DNA of 40,680 bases from Candidatus Krumholzibacteriia bacterium (GCA_016744705.1 JADGDU010000032.1:1-40680); one strand, 5' to 3'. Positions 6,175 to 15,115 are shown, counted from the stretch's first letter. The notes: generated by a model from the sequence alone, not told the origin. Made by a program: numbers and translations.

Positions 6175-8679
6175 ATGAACAAGTTTACCTACCTGGTTTT
6201 GGCGATGTTAATATTATGGCCCACACATGGGTTGGCCCAGATTTGTGACACCTATGATGGGGGAGATTTTTTTGTCCCAAACTCATTGACCACTCTGCCC
6301 AATGATGTTCATTTTTTGACTGCTGCGGGTGGGGCTTTTTTTGCTTGTGGGAATTTCGGAGTCGCCAAATTAACTGTTGATGGTGACCTTCTGACCGAAT
6401 TGAATGTTCTGGGGGGAAGTGCGTCAAGGAGGGTGTCGGTTTCCGGGGATCTCTTGGTTTCGGATTGTTCTGGGTCTCTTGAACTGATGCACAGCATCAC
6501 CGGCCAAATATTTTCATCAATTCCCATTTCAGAAAATTCAGTTTGCCGGCTTGATGGGACCGACTTGGTGATTTGGGATACAACTGCCTTGGCCATTTAT
6601 GATGTTCAGGATCCGAGTGCTCCCGCCTTGGTCGGTGAAATTGAGTTCAGTCTCCCAGTTGTTTCTGTTCAACCGATGCCTGATTCGGTGAAAAAAGATG
6701 ACTGTCTGTATGCGGTTTTTTCAGGTGGTGGTACCAGCATCGCATCAGCCCGAGGTTGCCTCGTTGTCTTTGATTTGCATCGCAGAGCACAGCCCAGGAT
6801 AATCGACACCACTGTAGAATTTCCTTTTTCGACTGAAGAGGGCCGATGGTGGTCCGGCGTCCATTCATTGGGAGATCGTATTTTTGTAAATGGTGGAGCC
6901 TGCTTTGCCAGCTGTATGGCCCAACCATTGGATGGCTTTGTAGGTGAAATCCATTTACAGCCTGACGAAAGATTGGCTTGGGGTTCTTATTGTCTTTTTC
7001 CACATTCGAGAGTGCCATCCCTGGCGGCTTGGAATGACAAAATCATTGCTGAGGTGTCTTCCTACACTTGGCCGGGCCCTGGATTTTCAAGTCTGTACCA
7101 GATCACTTTTCCTGAGTTTTTAGAAACTCCAAGTTTTGTAAAAACCCTAAAAAATCACCAAAGAGGTCGTTTGGCCTCCATCCCAGGGAAAAGTCTTTTG
7201 GCCGTGGGGTCTTCGCTTCAAAAGATGTTGAGGTTGAACCAAGACCCACCCCCGCCAACCCCCGAAATCCAGAATCACACAACTCGCGTTTTACTGGAAC
7301 GAAATGGACTTGGGTATCAGTTGCAAACTTGGAATGGCCAAGGACATGATGATCCAAATGGTTGGATGGTATCGGTCTATGATTTGTCATCAACTCCACC
7401 ACAGAGATTAAGCAGGGTGTGGGATGTATGGTACACCATTTCTCACATGAACCTGGTGGGAAACAGACTGTATTATTCTTCCGGTGATAAGTACTTGGAT
7501 ATCTCCGACCCCCGCAACATCAGTGGACCACAGGATTCAGAATTCCCTTTGGGGGAATATGCCATGCAGTGGGATGGTCTGGTTGTGGCTTCAAATAACA
7601 ATTCCGAACTTTGTGGATATTTGCCTGGGCCGGACGAAAGTTTGCAGTTGTTGTGGACTCTTTCTGTGCCTCAAGGTCGGTTGTATCGCTTTGGCGACTT
7701 TTTGCTTGTGTCCAATTCCCATAATAGCCGATTTGTGGACCTGTCTGATCCTCTGACCCCTTCCTCGCCTGTCTTTTTCTCAAGAAAAGGGATGTTCAAG
7801 GCAGGGCCGGAAAACACTCTTTTTGCAGCATCTGGGACCACGCTTTATTGGTATGATCACTCCGTTCCCACCGCTCCTCATCTTCTTGGGTCGTGGGAAA
7901 TGGGAGCTGTGATTGGCGATCTGGAAGTTTCCGGAGATCGAGTGTATGTAGGGCTCAATGGCAAAGGCCTTTCCGTCCTCGCATTTGATCCCCAGCTGGG
8001 GTTCAGTCCGATTGGGGGAGAGTTGAATCACGCAGCTGCCCAATTGGTTTTACTTGAGTCGGGCCTTTGGCTTGGGGGTAATGTGACTCTTCCACTGGAA
8101 TGCGACGACCCTTTGCCTACTCTGGTGAGCCTGTTCTCCTTGGAAAAGGTCGGTTCGGAAACATGGGTGAGCTGGAATGCTCAGTTTTCGGGGCAGAGTG
8201 GTAGCGAATTCAAATTGACGCGCAGCACTTCGGGTGAACCACTGATTCTTGGCCAAATGCCTCTTCGCAATGGTGAGTACCGGGTGCAGGATCCTGGTCC
8301 TTGTTCTGAGGGTCCAGTCCAATACCGGTTGGAACTCTGCACCGATTCCGGGGAATGTTTCACCATGGCGGAAATCCAGGAAGAAAACCCTGGCCCCCTT
8401 TCTGGGAAAACACGGCTAAACTTCTCTCCCAATCCGGCCAATCCGGGAACCTTGGTGCAGTTTAATCTCACTCGGCAGGAAGATGTGACTCTGGACGTTT
8501 ATACCCTGGCCGGCAAACACGTGTCCCGCCTGGTTCAAGGAACGTTGTCAGCGGGTAGAAATACGGCGTTCTGGGATGGCACTGATCATTCCGGTCGAAC
8601 TGTCAGTTCCGGAGTTTATTTGTTTGCCCTGGAATCCGAAAGCCAACGATTCACCGGTCGGGTAGTCGTGGCGAAGTAG
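6175..8679 (+). CDS. Secreted propeller-like protein with FlgD-type C-terminal domain
   Basis: 834 residues. An N-terminal signal peptide (MNKFTYLVLAMLILWPTHGLA) precedes a long region rich in repeated beta-propeller-like blades with LVIVD-like phrases (LAIYDVQDPSAPALVGEIEF; YLDISDPRNISGP; FVDLSDPLTPSSPV). Residues ~745-834 form the FlgD-like Ig domain (FSPNPANPGT ... VYTLAGKHVSRL ... AFWDGTDHSGRTVSSGVYLFAL), ending GRVVVAK. Such C-terminal domains sort or anchor exported proteins in several FCB lineages. AAGGGGA lies just upstream of the ATG. Probably an extracellular or surface protein; its ligand is unknown. It stands alone, followed by a short repeat. Confidence 0.8.
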   Translation: MNKFTYLVLAMLILWPTHGLAQICDTYDGGDFFVPNSLTTLPNDVHFLTAAGGAFFACGNFGVAKLTVDGDLLTELNVLGGSASRRVSVSGDLLVSDCSGSLELMHSITGQIFSSIPISENSVCRLDGTDLVIWDTTALAIYDVQDPSAPALVGEIEFSLPVVSVQPMPDSVKKDDCLYAVFSGGGTSIASARGCLVVFDLHRRAQPRIIDTTVEFPFSTEEGRWWSGVHSLGDRIFVNGGACFASCMAQPLDGFVGEIHLQPDERLAWGSYCLFPHSRVPSLAAWNDKIIAEVSSYTWPGPGFSSLYQITFPEFLETPSFVKTLKNHQRGRLASIPGKSLLAVGSSLQKMLRLNQDPPPPTPEIQNHTTRVLLERNGLGYQLQTWNGQGHDDPNGWMVSVYDLSSTPPQRLSRVWDVWYTISHMNLVGNRLYYSSGDKYLDISDPRNISGPQDSEFPLGEYAMQWDGLVVASNNNSELCGYLPGPDESLQLLWTLSVPQGRLYRFGDFLLVSNSHNSRFVDLSDPLTPSSPVFFSRKGMFKAGPENTLFAASGTTLYWYDHSVPTAPHLLGSWEMGAVIGDLEVSGDRVYVGLNGKGLSVLAFDPQLGFSPIGGELNHAAAQLVLLESGLWLGGNVTLPLECDDPLPTLVSLFSLEKVGSETWVSWNAQFSGQSGSEFKLTRSTSGEPLILGQMPLRNGEYRVQDPGPCSEGPVQYRLELCTDSGECFTMAEIQEENPGPLSGKTRLNFSPNPANPGTLVQFNLTRQEDVTLDVYTLAGKHVSRLVQGTLSAGRNTAFWDGTDHSGRTVSSGVYLFALESESQRFTGRVVVAK

Positions 8680-8685
8680 TAATGA

Positions 8686-8702
8686 CGGAATAAATTTTGT
8701 CC
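8686..8702. repeat. Short repeated element, copy 2
   Basis: CGGAATAAATTTTGTCC matches 4179-4195 with one mismatch. It sits just after the secreted-protein stop. Confidence 0.4.
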
Positions 8703-8745
8703 CTATAAAAAAGTCCATCAGGTCTTTGACCGTGAACTCTTTGGC

Positions 8746-9186
8746 TCAGGGGCGCCTGATGCAATTTAGAGAGGCTGCTCGAAAAGTGAGTCCACCAACG
8801 CATTTGTGGGGATAGGGTGCTGTGAAAACGCCATTTTCAAAGAGGATTGGACCCCAACTTTGCTGGTTCAAGTACATAATAAAATAAGCGAAATCTCCCA
8901 TCTGGTCATATACGGCGGTTTCGTTTTCATTGACAAAGATCCATCCCTGCTGGAAAGCATAGTTCATCATGGAACTGAATTGGCCAGTAGTGACTTCGAA
9001 TTGGGATATAAAAAAACCTTGAGTCAGTTGCACTGTGTGGAGGGTCTCGTCGTCCCCGTGACCGGGCTCATTCTCTGGGCTGCCCATGAGAAAGGTCCCG
9101 GCAGAAAGGGGGATGGAGGCTTCCGGGATGGCGCTTGTGGATAAAGAAAAAGCCTCCGAAATTGCTGCATTGCCGGCATTTGCCCA
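8746..9186 (-). pseudogene. Remnant of a formylglycine-generating-enzyme-like gene (N-terminal part)
   Basis: The leftward open frame 9186-8746 encodes IPLSAGTFLMGSPENEPG followed by HTVQLTQGFFISQFEVTTGQF, the hallmark start of the FGE-sulfatase (SUMF1-like) domain, which also occurs in many secreted serine/threonine-type repeat proteins. Just upstream the frame reads WANAGNAAISEAFSLSTS and then meets TAA at 9189-9187. Downstream the family continuation (YPVVNVTWYGA-like motif and catalytic core) is absent; the frame ends after ~147 residues, whereas the domain alone is ~230-280 residues. I infer a 3'-truncated, decaying gene at the boundary of the GC-rich operon. Another leftward frame has an ATG just upstream giving a Cys-rich start (MGKCRQCSN), possibly the original N-terminus after a frameshift; this is speculative. 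Confidence 0.6.
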
Positions 9187-9189
9187 TTA

Positions 9190-9340
9190 TTTGTTCACCC
9201 CAAAGGAACGAATATAAAAGGAGACATGCAAGGCTTGTGCAGATGGCAAAGGTTAAATCAAATTACCGAGGCTGCCTGAATCTGGCAAGCCTTGTAGGTG
9301 CCGCCAGTAAAGGCTAAGTCGTCAGATTTCAATACGGGCT
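9190..9340. other. Intergenic stretch without a recognisable gene
   Basis: No convincing coding frame or RNA family is visible. It separates the FGE remnant from the dyad-rich leader of the aminomutase operon. Confidence 0.4.
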
Positions 9341-9345
9341 GGTTA

Positions 9346-9377
9346 AATGGTATAGACTACCATTACCTTTGGTAATG
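9346..9377 (+). promoter_or_regulatory. Mutually exclusive hairpins upstream of the aminomutase operon
   Basis: AATGGTA (9346-9352) pairs perfectly with TACCATT (9358-9364). The overlapping CATTACC (9361-9367) pairs perfectly with GGTAATG (9371-9377) across TTT. The shared arm can join only one stem at a time, as in an attenuator or alternating operator. No T-run follows directly. Confidence 0.4.
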
Positions 9378-9391
9378 CATCGATGAATGAA

Positions 9392-9410
9392 CTTCGTTTG
9401 TCAAATGAAG
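9392..9410. promoter_or_regulatory. Interrupted palindrome, candidate operator of the aminomutase operon
   Basis: CTTCGTTTG (9392-9400) and CAAATGAAG (9402-9410) are 9-bp arms around a single T, with one mismatch (G-U in RNA). It could be the binding site of the LysR or RpiR regulator in this window. Confidence 0.4.
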
Positions 9411-9459
9411 CCCATCTTGTCAAGGTTACTTAACGTGTCGAGCCGGACCCCGGCCTGCA

Positions 9460-11166
9460 ATGGCCCCGGCCTTCAGCCACCAAGTCACTGGATTTGGCAT
9501 TCAACATAACAACGGGGCCCACCTTGCCACGGACCGCCCCTGCCCGAAAGCGAGATGCGACGTGAATTCGTTCGAAAGTGCTTTTCAGGTTTCCGCACCG
9601 ACCCGCACCATCAGCTCTACGGTCAAACCGACCGACGTTGAAGCCATGATGGACCGCTACCAGTACACTCCCGAGACACGGGACATTATCCGCAACGAAA
9701 AACTGCTGCCCGCTGGCATGCTGAGCCGCGTTCAGGCCCAGTACCCCCAGCACTCCGGTCTGCTGGAGAATACCCCGTTCATGTTTGATGAACGTGCCAA
9801 ATACTCGGGCCTGCGGGGCTTTCGGGATGTTGTGGCGGTGCTTGAAAAAAACGGCATCGACATTGGTTTCATCCAGGAGCGCGAACTCTTCATCGAAATC
9901 TATCGGTTTCTGGCCACGCGCCATGTCCTCAATGCCATTAACTGGCAGGAATTCGCCACCGACTCGCTCTTCCAGCTTGTCTTTCCTCAGCCCGGTATGC
10001 TGGCTCCGGGCCTTGTCCAGTCTTATATCTCCTCACCTGGCGAAGCTGAGCGCAAAGCAATTGTTGATGATTATATCACCGAGCACACCAATCCCCATGA
10101 CGGCAACCAGCTGCTGAACAAACCCTGGTTTGAAAACGAGACCGGCGAACTCGAATTTGTCGAGGGCAGCCAGCACAAATATCCCCAGTGCCAACTCATT
10201 TTTGATAAAACCACCCAAAACTGCTTTGCCTTTTGCACCTACTGCTTCCGCCACGCCCAGGTGCGCGGTGACGAAGACATGTTCCTGCAAAAAGACATCC
10301 TGCAGGTGCACAATTACCTGCGCCAGCACACCGAAATCACCGACATGCTGATCACCGGTGGAGACGGGGGTTATATCCCCGTCAACCGTCTCGAGCAGTA
10401 CATGCTGCCGGTCACCGAGGACCCTTCGCTTTTGCACATCCGGACCGTTCGCCTGGCCAGTCGGGCCCTCAGCTACAGCCCGGAAATGATACTATCGCCC
10501 AAATACGACGCCATGCTGGCCCTATTTCAGAAACTTGTGGATAACGGAATCCAGGTGGCCTGGATGGCACATTTTTCCACCCCCCGCGAGTTCCTCAACC
10601 CCAGTACCATTGCTGCAATCCGCCGCCTGCAGGCCCACGGCGTAACCATTCGCAGCCAAAGCCCCATCATGAAGCACATCAGCCTCTTCCTCGATGATGA
10701 CGGTAACGTGGATGTAGACCGGTCGGCCCAGAACTGGATTGACCTGGGCAATTTGATGGCCACCATGCAGATCAGCTTCCACTCCATGTACTGTGCCCGT
10801 CCCACCGGCGAGCACCACTACTTCACCGCCTCGTTGGCGGACATTGACAAAGTCGCCTCCAAAATCCATCGTTCTCTAGCCAGTATCAACCGGCCGTCGC
10901 GCTATATTTCCATGACTTCCTCTGCGGGGAAAATCAGCTTGCTTGGCACCACCACTGTCGGTGGTGAAAAAGCCTTCGCCCTGAAATTCACCGAGGGCCG
11001 GAACATGGAATGGATGGACAAGGTTTTCCTGGCCAAGTACGACGAAGAAGAAAACACCGTGGATCTGCTCCAACCATTTGATACACCGGACTTCTTTTTC
11101 AGGGACGAGCAACAGGAAATCGAAGGTGCCCTTAAAGATGCCCTGCTGCAACGGATGAACAAGTAG
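9460..11166 (+). CDS. Long KamA-family radical SAM PLP aminomutase, operon lead gene
   Basis: 568 residues as drawn, longer than the ~420-residue lysine 2,3-aminomutase because of a ~180-residue N-terminal helical region. The cluster motif CFAFCTYC gives C255/C259/C262, followed by ITGGDGG in the SAM-binding position. K491 in SSAGKISLLG aligns with the PLP lysine. Positions equivalent to the lysine-binding D293 and D330 are Ala446 (next to Arg447) and Ser484, the same C-x-R and S-x-T pattern as the other KamA homologue here. An Arg in the pocket fits an acidic side chain, such as glutamate or 2-aminoadipate. The start is uncertain: ATG 9460 lies in a GC-rich hairpin without a ribosome site; GTG 9562 or ATG 9646 are alternatives. 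It leads a six-gene operon with PcaI/J/F homologues. Confidence 0.85.
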   Translation: MAPAFSHQVTGFGIQHNNGAHLATDRPCPKARCDVNSFESAFQVSAPTRTISSTVKPTDVEAMMDRYQYTPETRDIIRNEKLLPAGMLSRVQAQYPQHSGLLENTPFMFDERAKYSGLRGFRDVVAVLEKNGIDIGFIQERELFIEIYRFLATRHVLNAINWQEFATDSLFQLVFPQPGMLAPGLVQSYISSPGEAERKAIVDDYITEHTNPHDGNQLLNKPWFENETGELEFVEGSQHKYPQCQLIFDKTTQNCFAFCTYCFRHAQVRGDEDMFLQKDILQVHNYLRQHTEITDMLITGGDGGYIPVNRLEQYMLPVTEDPSLLHIRTVRLASRALSYSPEMILSPKYDAMLALFQKLVDNGIQVAWMAHFSTPREFLNPSTIAAIRRLQAHGVTIRSQSPIMKHISLFLDDDGNVDVDRSAQNWIDLGNLMATMQISFHSMYCARPTGEHHYFTASLADIDKVASKIHRSLASINRPSRYISMTSSAGKISLLGTTTVGGEKAFALKFTEGRNMEWMDKVFLAKYDEEENTVDLLQPFDTPDFFFRDEQQEIEGALKDALLQRMNK

Positions 11167-11207
11167 TACCGAAACAGGATTTGAACGCCAGAAACGACAG
11201 GAACGAT

Positions 11208-11918
11208 ATGATCGACAAACGCATGGAAACCATTGTCGAAGCCGTTGCCGACATCCGTGACGGCGCCACGGTAATGATCGGCGGATTCGGCGAAGCGGGA
11301 AGTCCCATAGAATTGGTGCACGCCCTCATTGACCTGGGTGTGGGGAATCTGACGGTGGTCAACAACAACACCGGCAGCGGGGAAGTCGGCCTGGCGGCCC
11401 TGATCAGGAACGGCCAGGTTAGCAAAATGATTTGCTCCTACCCAAGAACGGCCAACTCCACGGTCTTTCCTGAACTGTATAGGGCCGGCAGGATCGAGTT
11501 GGAGTTGGTACCCCAAGGAACCCTGGCCGAACGTATCCGCGCTGGTGGTGCCGGAATCCCCGCTTTCTACACGGCCACCTCCGTGGACACCATTCTTGAA
11601 GAGGGCAAAGAAAAACGCATCTTCGACGGCCGCACCTATGTCCTGGAGCATGGCCTCGTCGCCGATTTTGCCCTGGTAAAAGCAAGCCGCGCCGACCGGT
11701 ACGGCAACCTGGTCTACAACAAGACAGCACGAAACTTTGCCCCTGTCATGTGCACAGCTGCCAATACCACCATCGTCCAGGTGGAAAAAATGGTACCGGC
11801 GGGAGACATTGACCCTGAGTGCGTGATTACCCCGGGCATCTTTGTTGATCGCCTGGTCGAAGTACCCAAGCCCATGCTGGAATCCACGCTGGTGAACGAA
11901 GGGGTGAGTTACCCATGA
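11208..11918 (+). CDS. pcaI: 3-oxoadipate CoA-transferase-like subunit A
   Basis: 236 residues. It matches, from memory, the PcaI subunit of succinyl-CoA:3-oxoadipate CoA-transferase nearly end to end: MIGGFGEAGSPIELV, TVVNNNTGSGEVGLAAL, ELYRAGRIELELVPQGTLAERIR, GKEKRIFDGRTYVLE and NLVYNKTARNF. It transfers CoA from succinyl-CoA to a 3-oxo acid together with subunit B. The ATG at 11208 is preceded by AGGAA (11199-11203); a TTG at 11181 is a poorer start. It begins 41 nt after the aminomutase stop and overlaps pcaJ by 4 nt. The closely related acetoacetate (AtoD/ScoA) transferases are the alternative; the match to PcaI looks better. Confidence 0.85.
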   Translation: MIDKRMETIVEAVADIRDGATVMIGGFGEAGSPIELVHALIDLGVGNLTVVNNNTGSGEVGLAALIRNGQVSKMICSYPRTANSTVFPELYRAGRIELELVPQGTLAERIRAGGAGIPAFYTATSVDTILEEGKEKRIFDGRTYVLEHGLVADFALVKASRADRYGNLVYNKTARNFAPVMCTAANTTIVQVEKMVPAGDIDPECVITPGIFVDRLVEVPKPMLESTLVNEGVSYP

Positions 11919-12592
11919 CCGAAAAGAGCACACCACAGGGCTGGACCCGGCCCGAAATGGCCAAACGCCTGGCTGTCGATATTCCTGACGGATCCTACGT
12001 CAACCTGGGCATAGGCATGCCCGAAATGGTGGCCCACTTTGTGCCCGAAGGCCGCGAATTGATTTACCACGTTGAAAATGGCCTGCTGGGTATGGGCCCC
12101 AACCCACCCGAAGGCCAGGAAGACCCAGAACTTATCAATGCCGGCAAGAAAGCTGTTACCGCCATCCCCGGTGCCGCCTATTTCCATCACGCCGATTCCT
12201 TTGTCATGATCCGCGGCCACCACATCGACCTTTGTGTATTGGGCGCTATGCAAATCAGTTGCGAAGGTGACCTGGCCAACTGGTCCACCGGTAAGGAAGG
12301 TGCCATCCCTGCTGTGGGTGGTGCCATGGACCTGGTGGCAGGCGTAAAGACCATATTTGTTCTTACCCAGCACACCACCAAAACCGGTGAGCCCAAAATC
12401 GTCGAACAGTGCAGTTATCCGCTGACCGGCAAGAATTGCGTCGACCGGATTTACACCGACCTCTGCGTCATTGAAGTCACCGGGGAAGGACTTGTGGTCA
12501 CCGATCTGGCCCCTGGCGTAACCTTCCAGCAGGTTCAGGAAAGAACCGGTGCCCCTGTCACCCCAGGACCAGAGTTGAGGTCACCGTCATGA
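11915..12592 (+). CDS. pcaJ: 3-oxoadipate CoA-transferase-like subunit B
   Basis: 225 residues. It carries the catalytic glutamate at E54 in the motif ENGLLGMGP, plus NLGIGMPEMVAHFVP and HHADSFVMIRGHHIDLCVLGAMQ, all typical of beta subunits of class I CoA-transferases (PcaJ/ScoB). The catalytic Glu forms the glutamyl-CoA intermediate. It is translationally coupled to subunit A (ATGA overlap, 4 nt) and to the aminotransferase after it (another ATGA overlap). Substrate by context: a 3-oxo acid made by that aminotransferase. Confidence 0.87.
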   Translation: MTEKSTPQGWTRPEMAKRLAVDIPDGSYVNLGIGMPEMVAHFVPEGRELIYHVENGLLGMGPNPPEGQEDPELINAGKKAVTAIPGAAYFHHADSFVMIRGHHIDLCVLGAMQISCEGDLANWSTGKEGAIPAVGGAMDLVAGVKTIFVLTQHTTKTGEPKIVEQCSYPLTGKNCVDRIYTDLCVIEVTGEGLVVTDLAPGVTFQQVQERTGAPVTPGPELRSPS

Positions 12593-13905
12593 CTCGGCCG
12601 AAGACCAACCGCAGCGCCGAACTTTACGACCGTGCCCTGCAGTTGATGCCCGGTGGTGTCAGCCGCAACACTGTCCTGCGTAAACCCCATCCCTTGTATG
12701 CCGCCAAAGGTGATGGCTGCATCGTCACCGACATCGAAGGCGTAGAGCGTATCGATTTCGCCAACAACATGTGCTCCCTGATCCACGGCCATTCCCATCC
12801 GGATATTGTCCGGGCCGTCACTGAGCAGATGCAGAGGGGAACCGGTTTTACTCTTGCCACGGAGCAGGAGGTGGAGTTCGCGGAGCACATGACCGGCCGC
12901 ACCGATAGTTTCGACATGATCCGATTCGTCAACTCGGGTACCGAAGCAGTCATGGGTTGCCTTAAGGCCGCTCGCGCTTTCACCGGCCGGCCTAAAATTG
13001 CCAAGGTCGAGGGCGCCTACCACGGGCTTTACGACTACGCCGAAGTGAGCCAGACCGCAGGGCCTGGAAACTGGGGTGAGGCTGCACATCCGTCCAGTGT
13101 TCCGGTGGCTTTTGGCACGCCCCAGTCGGCTTTGGATGACGTGGTCATTATTCCCTTCAACAACGTCGAAGCATCGCTGAAAATTCTGGACGAACACGCT
13201 GACCAGCTGGCCTGTGTGCTGCTGGATCTCCTGCCCCACCGGGTGGGCCTTTTTCCCGCCTCACCGGAATTTGTCCAGGCCATGCGCCAGTGGACCGAAC
13301 GCCACAATGCCCTTCTGGTGCTGGACGAGGTCATCACCTTCCGAACCGAATTTGGCGGCACCCAGACCCGCTATGGGGTCAAGCCAGATATGACGGCAAT
13401 GGGCAAAATGGTAGGCGGCGGTTTCCCCGTTGGCGCCCTTGCCGGACGGCGCGAAGTGATGCAGGTCATGAACCCCCTTGCGGATAATGTCCTCTTCCCG
13501 CATTCGGGCACGTTCTCAGCAAATCCCATCACCATGACTGCTGGCCTGGCGGCCATGAGGCTCTTTGACGAGGCTGCCGTGGCCCGGCTCAACAACCTGG
13601 GTGACCGAGCCCGCGCCGGTATCACCGAGGCCATTGCCGTAGCCGGAGTGCCTGCATGCGTTACCGGATCCGGATCACTGTTGCGCGTACACCAGAGGGT
13701 AGAAGCTCCCAACGATTACCGTTCAGGCTTCGTCAGCGGTGAAGAAGCGGCCCGCACCAAGGTTCTGCTGGACCACCTGTTCGACCACGGTATCATGATG
13801 ATCGGCACTTGCTCCGCAGCACTGTCCACGGTCATGACCGAGAACGAGATCGACCGCCTGATCGATACCATGCTGGGCGGCTTCCGCAAACTCAAGGAGC
13901 TATAG
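12589..13905 (+). CDS. Class III aminotransferase (glutamate-1-semialdehyde mutase/beta-transaminase type)
   Basis: 438 residues, normal length. PLP lysine K273 (TAMGKMVGGGFPVGA), cofactor-ring aspartate D246 (VLDEV), and NSGTEAVMGCLKAARAFTGR for phosphate binding. The protein resembles HemL, but this subgroup also contains beta-amino-acid aminotransferases, such as beta-phenylalanine aminotransferase. No haem gene is nearby; the gene lies between CoA-transferase and thiolase genes, so deamination of a beta-amino acid to a beta-keto acid is the fitting role. It overlaps pcaJ by ATGA and is followed 4 nt later by the thiolase. The amino acceptor is unknown. Confidence 0.85.
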   Translation: MTRPKTNRSAELYDRALQLMPGGVSRNTVLRKPHPLYAAKGDGCIVTDIEGVERIDFANNMCSLIHGHSHPDIVRAVTEQMQRGTGFTLATEQEVEFAEHMTGRTDSFDMIRFVNSGTEAVMGCLKAARAFTGRPKIAKVEGAYHGLYDYAEVSQTAGPGNWGEAAHPSSVPVAFGTPQSALDDVVIIPFNNVEASLKILDEHADQLACVLLDLLPHRVGLFPASPEFVQAMRQWTERHNALLVLDEVITFRTEFGGTQTRYGVKPDMTAMGKMVGGGFPVGALAGRREVMQVMNPLADNVLFPHSGTFSANPITMTAGLAAMRLFDEAAVARLNNLGDRARAGITEAIAVAGVPACVTGSGSLLRVHQRVEAPNDYRSGFVSGEEAARTKVLLDHLFDHGIMMIGTCSAALSTVMTENEIDRLIDTMLGGFRKLKEL

Positions 13906-13909
13906 AGAC

Positions 13910-15112
13910 ATGAACGAAGTGTTCATCTGCGACGCCATCCGCACCCCGGTGGGCCGGTATGGTGGTTCCCTGGCCACTGTCCGCACCGACGATCTGGCCG
14001 CCATCCCCATCACCGCCCTGATGGAGCGTAACCCCGGTGTCGACTGGAAAGCCCTGGACGATGTGATGTACGGCTGCGCCAACCAGGCAGGCGAAGACAA
14101 CCGCAACGTGGCGCGCATGGCCCTCTTGCTGGCAGGACTTGATCACACCATCCCCGGCGTAACGGTCAACCGGTTGTGCGGCTCGGGGATGGATTCCATC
14201 GCCTATGCCATGCGCACCATTGCCGCAGGTGAAGCCGATATGATCATCGCCGGCGGGGTCGAAAGCATGTCCCGCTCTCCCTTTGTCATGGGCAAGGCCG
14301 AGTCCGCCTTCAGCCGGGCCGCCAAGGTGTACGACACCACCATCGGCTGGCGCTTTGTGAACTCGAAACTGGACAAAATGTACGGCACTGAGGCCATGCC
14401 CATAACGGCCGAGAACCTGGTTTCGGACTACGGCATTTCGCGCGAAGACCAGGATCGATTTTCATTCTGGAGCCAGACCAAAACGGCAGCCGCCCAGGCC
14501 GATGGCAGTCTCGCCGAAGAGATCGTGCCGGTCAGTGTCCCACGCCGTAAGGCCGATCCCCTGGTATTCAGCGCTGATGAACATCCCCGCCTTTCCAGCC
14601 TTGAAAAGCTTTCCACCCTGAAGGCCGCCTTTGCCGATCCTGGCACCATCACTGCCGGCAACGCTTCCGGTGTCAATGATGGCGCCGCTGCTCTGCTGGT
14701 TGCCTCCGGGGAGGCCGTCAGGAAATACGACCTGAAGCCTTTGGCTCGCATTAAAGGCTGCGCTGTAGCAGGTGTGCCACCCCGGATCATGGGGCTGGGC
14801 CCGGTACCGGCAACCCACAAACTTCTGCAAAGACTGGGATTAACCCTGAACCAGATGGATGTCCTGGAATTGAACGAGGCATTCGCCGCCCAGGCCCTGA
14901 CCTGTTCCCGGCAATTGGGACTGGCCGATGATGATCCGCGCATCAATCCCCTTGGAGGGGCCATCGCCCTGGGCCACCCTCTGGGCATGAGCGGTGCCCG
15001 TCTGGTGACCAGCGCGGTTTACCAGCTGCGGCGCACGGAAAAACAGTATGCTCTTTGCACCATGTGCATTGGCGTAGGCCAGGGCATCGCCATGGTAGTG
15101 GAAAGGGTTTAG
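13910..15112 (+). CDS. pcaF: 3-oxoadipyl-CoA thiolase-like enzyme
   Basis: 400 residues, the same length I recall for PcaF/PaaJ, and strikingly similar along its length: EVFICDAIRTPVGRYGGSL, CANQAGEDNRNVARMALLLAG, FVMGKAESAFSRAAKVYDTT, IGWRFVN and the end YALCTMCIGVGQGIAMVVERV. The nucleophile is C90 (NRLCGSGMD); the active-site His lies in ALGHPLGMSGAR and the second Cys in CTMCIG. It should cleave a 3-oxoacyl-CoA, with 3-oxoadipyl-CoA as the family substrate, to acetyl-CoA plus a C4 acyl-CoA (succinyl-CoA in the known pathway). The family match is to PcaF rather than to acetoacetyl-CoA thiolase, which matters for guessing the pathway substrate. Confidence 0.88.
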   Translation: MNEVFICDAIRTPVGRYGGSLATVRTDDLAAIPITALMERNPGVDWKALDDVMYGCANQAGEDNRNVARMALLLAGLDHTIPGVTVNRLCGSGMDSIAYAMRTIAAGEADMIIAGGVESMSRSPFVMGKAESAFSRAAKVYDTTIGWRFVNSKLDKMYGTEAMPITAENLVSDYGISREDQDRFSFWSQTKTAAAQADGSLAEEIVPVSVPRRKADPLVFSADEHPRLSSLEKLSTLKAAFADPGTITAGNASGVNDGAAALLVASGEAVRKYDLKPLARIKGCAVAGVPPRIMGLGPVPATHKLLQRLGLTLNQMDVLELNEAFAAQALTCSRQLGLADDDPRINPLGGAIALGHPLGMSGARLVTSAVYQLRRTEKQYALCTMCIGVGQGIAMVVERV

Positions 15113-15115
15113 TGC

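Noticed and set aside
9190..9460. Lysine, cobalamin or glycine riboswitch upstream of the aminomutase
   Set aside because: None of the core conserved blocks I know for these riboswitches could be located; only simple dyads are present.
12589..13905. Annotation as glutamate-1-semialdehyde aminomutase (haem synthesis)
   Set aside because: The fold matches, but the operon is catabolic with CoA-transferase and thiolase genes and no haem gene nearby.
13910..15112. Generic acetyl-CoA acetyltransferase
   Set aside because: Length and diagnostic segments fit PcaF/PaaJ much better.
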